From: Hydractinia symbiolongicarpus
Taxonomy: Eukaryota; Cnidaria; Hydrozoa; Anthoathecata; Hydractiniidae
Assembly: GCF_029227915.1 (NCBI RefSeq)
Contig: NC_079885.1
Coordinates: 8,060,001 to 8,124,000 of the forward strand
Direction: 5' to 3'
DNA: 64,000 bases
Position numbers and translations under genes: made by a program. Under the pieces are notes generated by a model, which saw only the letters and a list, made by a program, of their open reading frames with translations, searched no databases and was not told the DNA's origin. Below are positions 61,601 through 64,000 of this stretch, piece by piece; position 1 is the first letter of the stretch; each line of letters starts with the position of its first letter.

Positions 61601-63572
61601 TACCTCGTAACGGTATTTTAACATTTAGTCATCAAAATAGTAGAGCGCTTAACCTACTATATCCTTAATATTAACCAATTTATTAACCCTAGAAAATCAC
61701 AATGACAATCATAATTTTATACTTGTTTGTAGTTTTGATCGTAAATACGAAAACAGCAAGTTTCAATACTTTGGAGCATACATCGTCACTATTGTTGGTT
61801 GTCTACTTTGCTTTATTGTCAACGCCTCTCTCTATGGCGCAAATGATTATCCAGCTCTTATTTCAGCTGCAACCTATCCGGGAAATCCTAGGGGGTAAGT
61901 GACGATATTTTCCTTTTCTATTGAAAATTTCTCAATTCTCCTGCGTGTCCCCATATTATTAATGATCGAAACTGAATCGAAGACCACGCAAAGGATGACA
62001 TGCAAGGAGCGCTTTTAAAGATAACTGGATTTACGTCACGTTGTATTACAAGTGCGATTATTTACAACATCACTGGGGTTAGTGAGGGAAAGGAGGGGGT
62101 ATGAGCTTGACATCTATTCCTTCAGGGGAAAAATTTATCGGGTGAAATTTTTCCTAATAAGATATTATTTTCCAGTCAGTATTACGAGATTTAACCGTCT
62201 TATTTTTGTGCTGCTAGTCTATTCAACTGACGAGGTTTATATGTTTAGAAACAAAAAAGTGCAAATCTATACCAATTTAAAGAAAATATATTTTGTTTAG
62301 ATATTTTAATTTGTTTACATTCTGTTTTAGTGGTAAAATTAGCGAGGCGCAAGACACGATATACATCAAGCCATATACTCGCATTGCCCCTTATTTGATT
62401 GGTCTATTTTTGGGTTATGTGCTGTCAAGAAAAATATTGATAAAATTTAAATTTAAAAAGGTATACTGCAATTATTTAAAAAAATGTGGACTCTCTTTTT
62501 AAAAAACTTCAATTAAACCAAGCTTTGTTATCTGTGGTTCAAAACTCCACTCCTGTATTTTTTTTGAAAAACCCTTACTCGTTTTTGCTTATTATGCGAA
62601 ATTATGAGCATGTAACTGTTATTAATCTAATTATATTTTTTAAATATTAAGATTTATGTAAAATGTTTAAAACGTCAAAATTAATGTCTAAGAACACGAG
62701 GCATTGTGTTTTACAGTTTCACCAATGGCATATGGGGTTGTATATGCCATTGGTGAAACTGTAAAACACCTCACCAAGAGATAGTTGATGATATCGCACG
62801 AAAGACCTGCGAACAATACATTTGATACAAAAATCTTTTACTCGTAGTTGCAAATTTAATTCATTCTAACTCAGTACAGACGTACAGCCACAATAATTTT
62901 CGCATGTGTAACCACAGATCGAAGACGGTGGTGACAGAAATACACTGACACTTCTACTTTGTTTCTTTTAGTTAATCTACCTTGGTTGTTGGCTTGTGGC
63001 GTTCCTCGTGGCGTACGGTGTGATCTATGGCACTTATGGTGTGTTTAAGAAAGATGGCACCTTCTTGACTAATGCTCAAAATATAATGTATGGCTCTCTG
63101 CATCGCGTCGCATTTGCTATTTGTGTTGCTTGGGTGATATATGCTTGCCATAATGGCGAAGGAAGTAAATATTTTTATTTTTATGAAATTTTCAGAATGG
63201 TTCAATGATCGAAATATTGGCCCAGGATAATTTATTATACCGAAGATTTTTGCCAAGGCGACTGTAGAATTAGAATTTGAAGTTGTTTTGAATTGAAAAA
63301 AATGTTTTCTTAATTCCTCTGTCCGTTTATATTTGATGTGTCATGGAGGTATAGAAGAGCAAATTGTCCTTTTTATGTAACAAAACTGTGTACTGACTTG
63401 CTTAAGTGTTTGTGCAACATATTTTTCAGGGTTAATCGACAATTTTTTATCTTGGCGTTTTTGGATTCCATTGAGCAGACTCACTTTTGGCGCGTATTTG
63501 CTTCATTCGCTCGTTATCATGTATTATTACGTCTGTCAAGAAAATCCGTATCATTACCAAGACAACATTATG
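52640..63572 (+). CDS. NRF-6-like (nose resistant to fluoxetine) membrane acyltransferase, 3' end beyond window
   Basis: Exons with matching phases: 52640-53210, 54052-54176 (or starting at 53968), 54689-54776; then 56720-56910, 57421-57594, 57950-58043, 58777-58875, 59395-59572, 60133-60212, 61733-61894, 62331-62460, 62972-63164 and 63430-63572. The start encodes a signal peptide (MLRKILFCLFLISTYWSSSV). A secreted, Cys-containing NRF domain follows (GCEEQYNQL; KLPPRILLGNLKWLGAFDEC; GSCIPNKC). A TM segment (VLCSILLILCAVGTVFALIC) leads into an Acyltransferase-3 domain: INGIRAISMMWIILGHTYYY, SVDTFFLLSG, YTRIAPYLIGLFLGYVLSRK and IPLSRLTFGAYLLHSLVIMY. C. elegans NRF-6/NDG-4 act in lipid or yolk transport and the fluoxetine response; the acyl substrate is unknown. 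Exon 54776 (phase 1) does not join 56720 (phase 2), so one short exon is missing; 55478-55511 fits the phase but lacks family features. The last exons lie beyond the right edge. Confidence 0.9.
54279..54598. repeat. 24-bp minisatellite (GACGTCGTATTTATCTGGCC) in acyltransferase intron
   Basis: About 13 units of 24 bp, each with CCCACTGACGTCGTATTT and TCTGGC, and substitutions but almost no indels. It lies in the intron after exon 54176. The period is a multiple of three, so both strands stay open and yield repetitive peptides (for example KYDVSGPD on the minus strand); these are not genes. Confidence 0.92.
55605..55706. repeat. Small inverted-repeat element (CTCGT-CCCAG family), member 1
   Basis: The left end AATCTTGTTCCCAGCGCCTG is mirrored by the right end, whose reverse complement begins AACCTCGTCCCCAGAGCATC; both continue into TCTTTTC. 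It is 102 bp long, with ~30-bp imperfect terminal inverted repeats. It lies in the intron between exons 54776 and 56720. Confidence 0.75.
56026..56127. repeat. Small inverted-repeat element (CTCGT-CCCAG family), member 2, near-full hairpin
   Basis: GCACCCTCGTCC, GTTTTTTGCCTT and TTGATATGAGAG on the left are mirrored by CTCTCATATCAA, AAGGCAAAAAAC and GGACGAGGGTGC on the right, around a short TCTT loop. Outer GTTAA / TTAAC extend the arms. It is about 102 bp and almost entirely self-complementary. Confidence 0.82.
57831..57903. repeat. Small inverted-repeat element (CTCGT-CCCAG family), member 3
   Basis: Starts AACCTCGTTTCCAGG and ends CCTGGGAACGAGTTT (the reverse complement of AAACTCGTTCCCAGG), 73 bp overall. 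It lies in the intron after exon 57594. Confidence 0.75.
58150..58295. repeat. Imperfect inverted repeat in acyltransferase intron
   Basis: GCGGTGGCATATTTGTGCCA followed by CCTTGACTTA (58150-58180) is mirrored by AAGTCGAGATGACACAAATA, TACCATCGTGCG (58262-58295). The loop contains further AACTCGAGTTATAAC palindromes. This is a MITE-like foldback. Confidence 0.6.
58534..58615. repeat. TATATAACTG-type AT-rich tandem repeat
   Basis: A run of ~10-bp units such as TATATAACTG and TATACAACTA in the intron between exons 58043 and 58777. Confidence 0.85.
59038..59325. repeat. Pyrimidine-only CTCC-rich minisatellite
   Basis: Nearly 290 bp of CTCCCTCCCTCTACTC-type units with almost no G on the plus strand, in the intron after exon 58875. 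Such homopurine-homopyrimidine tracts can form triplex DNA. The Ser/Pro/Leu-only open frames through it are artefacts of composition. Confidence 0.9.
60208..61311. repeat. 23-bp satellite, 48 units, each carrying a 5' splice site
   Basis: CATTTGTGAGTACTATATTG plus three bases repeats 48 times; GTGAG falls at 60213 and then every 23 bp to 61294 without an indel. Variation is almost limited to two pyrimidine positions before CATTT (TTTCA, TTCCA, TTTTA, TCTCA); one unit near 60721 has ACTG for ACTA. The array starts at the junction of exon 60133-60212: the last five exon bases (CATTT) and the donor GTGAGT belong to unit 1. Only the first donor keeps the reading frame productive, because reading on gives CAT TTG TGA, an immediate stop. 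Confidence 0.97.
62706..62769. repeat. Perfect hairpin, 28-bp arms, 8-nt loop
   Basis: The arm at 62706-62733 (GTGTTTTACAGTTTCACCAA, then TGGCATAT) is the exact reverse complement of 62742-62769. The loop is GGGGTTGT. The hairpin lies in the intron between exons 62460 and 62972. The perfect arms suggest a recent insertion or selection on the structure; it contains no terminator-like T-run. Confidence 0.92.
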
Positions 63573-63590
63573 GTAAATAGATTTTTTCAA

Positions 63591-63656
63591 AACCTCGTTC
63601 TCAGCGTCTCTTTTTGTCCTAATCTAAAAAAGGCAGGGGATCCTGGAAATGAGGTT
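63591..63656. repeat. Small inverted-repeat element (CTCGT-CCCAG family), member 4
   Basis: Starts AACCTCGTTCTCAG and ends CCTGGAAATGAGGTT (reverse complement AACCTCATTTCCAGG), 66 bp, beginning 19 bp after the last exon seen in the window. Confidence 0.7.
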
Positions 63657-64000
63657 GAATTTTTCGTAATTATTCGTTTCTCAGTGGTTTAGGATATAAT
63701 ACTTTCAGAGTCAGAATTTTTCATTTAATGATCAAGCTTTATGAATTTGACCCAAATTTGGGAATATTTAGTTACGCCAAAAATTGTTTTTTGTGACAGC
63801 CATTTTTTTTTCTGTGGCATATTTCTACTCTAAAATGTTATTTGATATTTTTCACATAATTGTAATCCGCGTGCATAAGAAAACTTTTACTTGGTTTACA
63901 CGATTTCTCTTTTTTTACTTGCCTTTGCTCGTTTTTCACTTCAAGTTTTTTTTTGAATGCATATGGCCTCAAAAGTTTCTCACCAGAGAGTACGTTAGAC

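Overview
This is AT-rich eukaryotic DNA with intron-rich genes and canonical GT-AG splice sites. The gene content is metazoan: a full Acinus orthologue with its RNPS1/SAP18-binding motif, an NCOA5-like gene, and a C. elegans NRF-6-type membrane acyltransferase. Low GC, many short inverted-repeat elements, a tRNA-derived SINE and moderate divergence from vertebrate proteins suggest an early-branching animal, most likely a cnidarian. That placement is inference; no marker here fixes it.

Layout. (1) 50-4764, minus strand: a complete four-exon Gfo/Idh/MocA oxidoreductase gene (461 aa); its first intron carries a tandem repeat and a large inverted-repeat element. (2) 6663-29720: four head-to-tail copies of a ~5.55 kb segment, each holding exons 2-6 of an NCOA5-like gene on the minus strand. 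Only the right-most copy joins the single RRM exon (exon 1, 30192-30483), giving an intact 457-aa gene. The other three share a nonsense codon in exon 3, two of them also share a 1-nt frameshift in exon 5, and one has a further 874-bp internal duplication. (3) 30484-36668: intergenic DNA with a hairpin element, a ~55-bp minisatellite and a tRNA-derived SINE. (4) 36669-50405, plus strand: a complete 16-exon Acinus gene (781 aa) with SAP domain, RRM, RSB motif and Arg-rich tail. (5) 50406-52639: intergenic. (6) 52640 to beyond the right edge, plus strand: an NRF-6-like acyltransferase whose introns hold several tandem repeats and a family of small inverted-repeat elements.

The gene models for (1), the intact NCOA5 copy and (4) were built by hand from splice signals. 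Their exon lengths sum to 1386, 1374 and 2346 nt, all multiples of three with no internal stop, which strongly supports them. Acinus and the NCOA5-like gene are head-to-head and both look like RNA-processing proteins with RRMs, but they are 6.2 kb apart and nothing shows shared control.

The most unusual features are: the NCOA5 exon array with a nonsense codon in every supernumerary copy; a perfect Maf-type palindrome (TGCTGACGTCAGCA) present five times in that array; and 48 exact-length 23-bp units in an acyltransferase intron, each reproducing the exon-intron junction and its 5' splice site.
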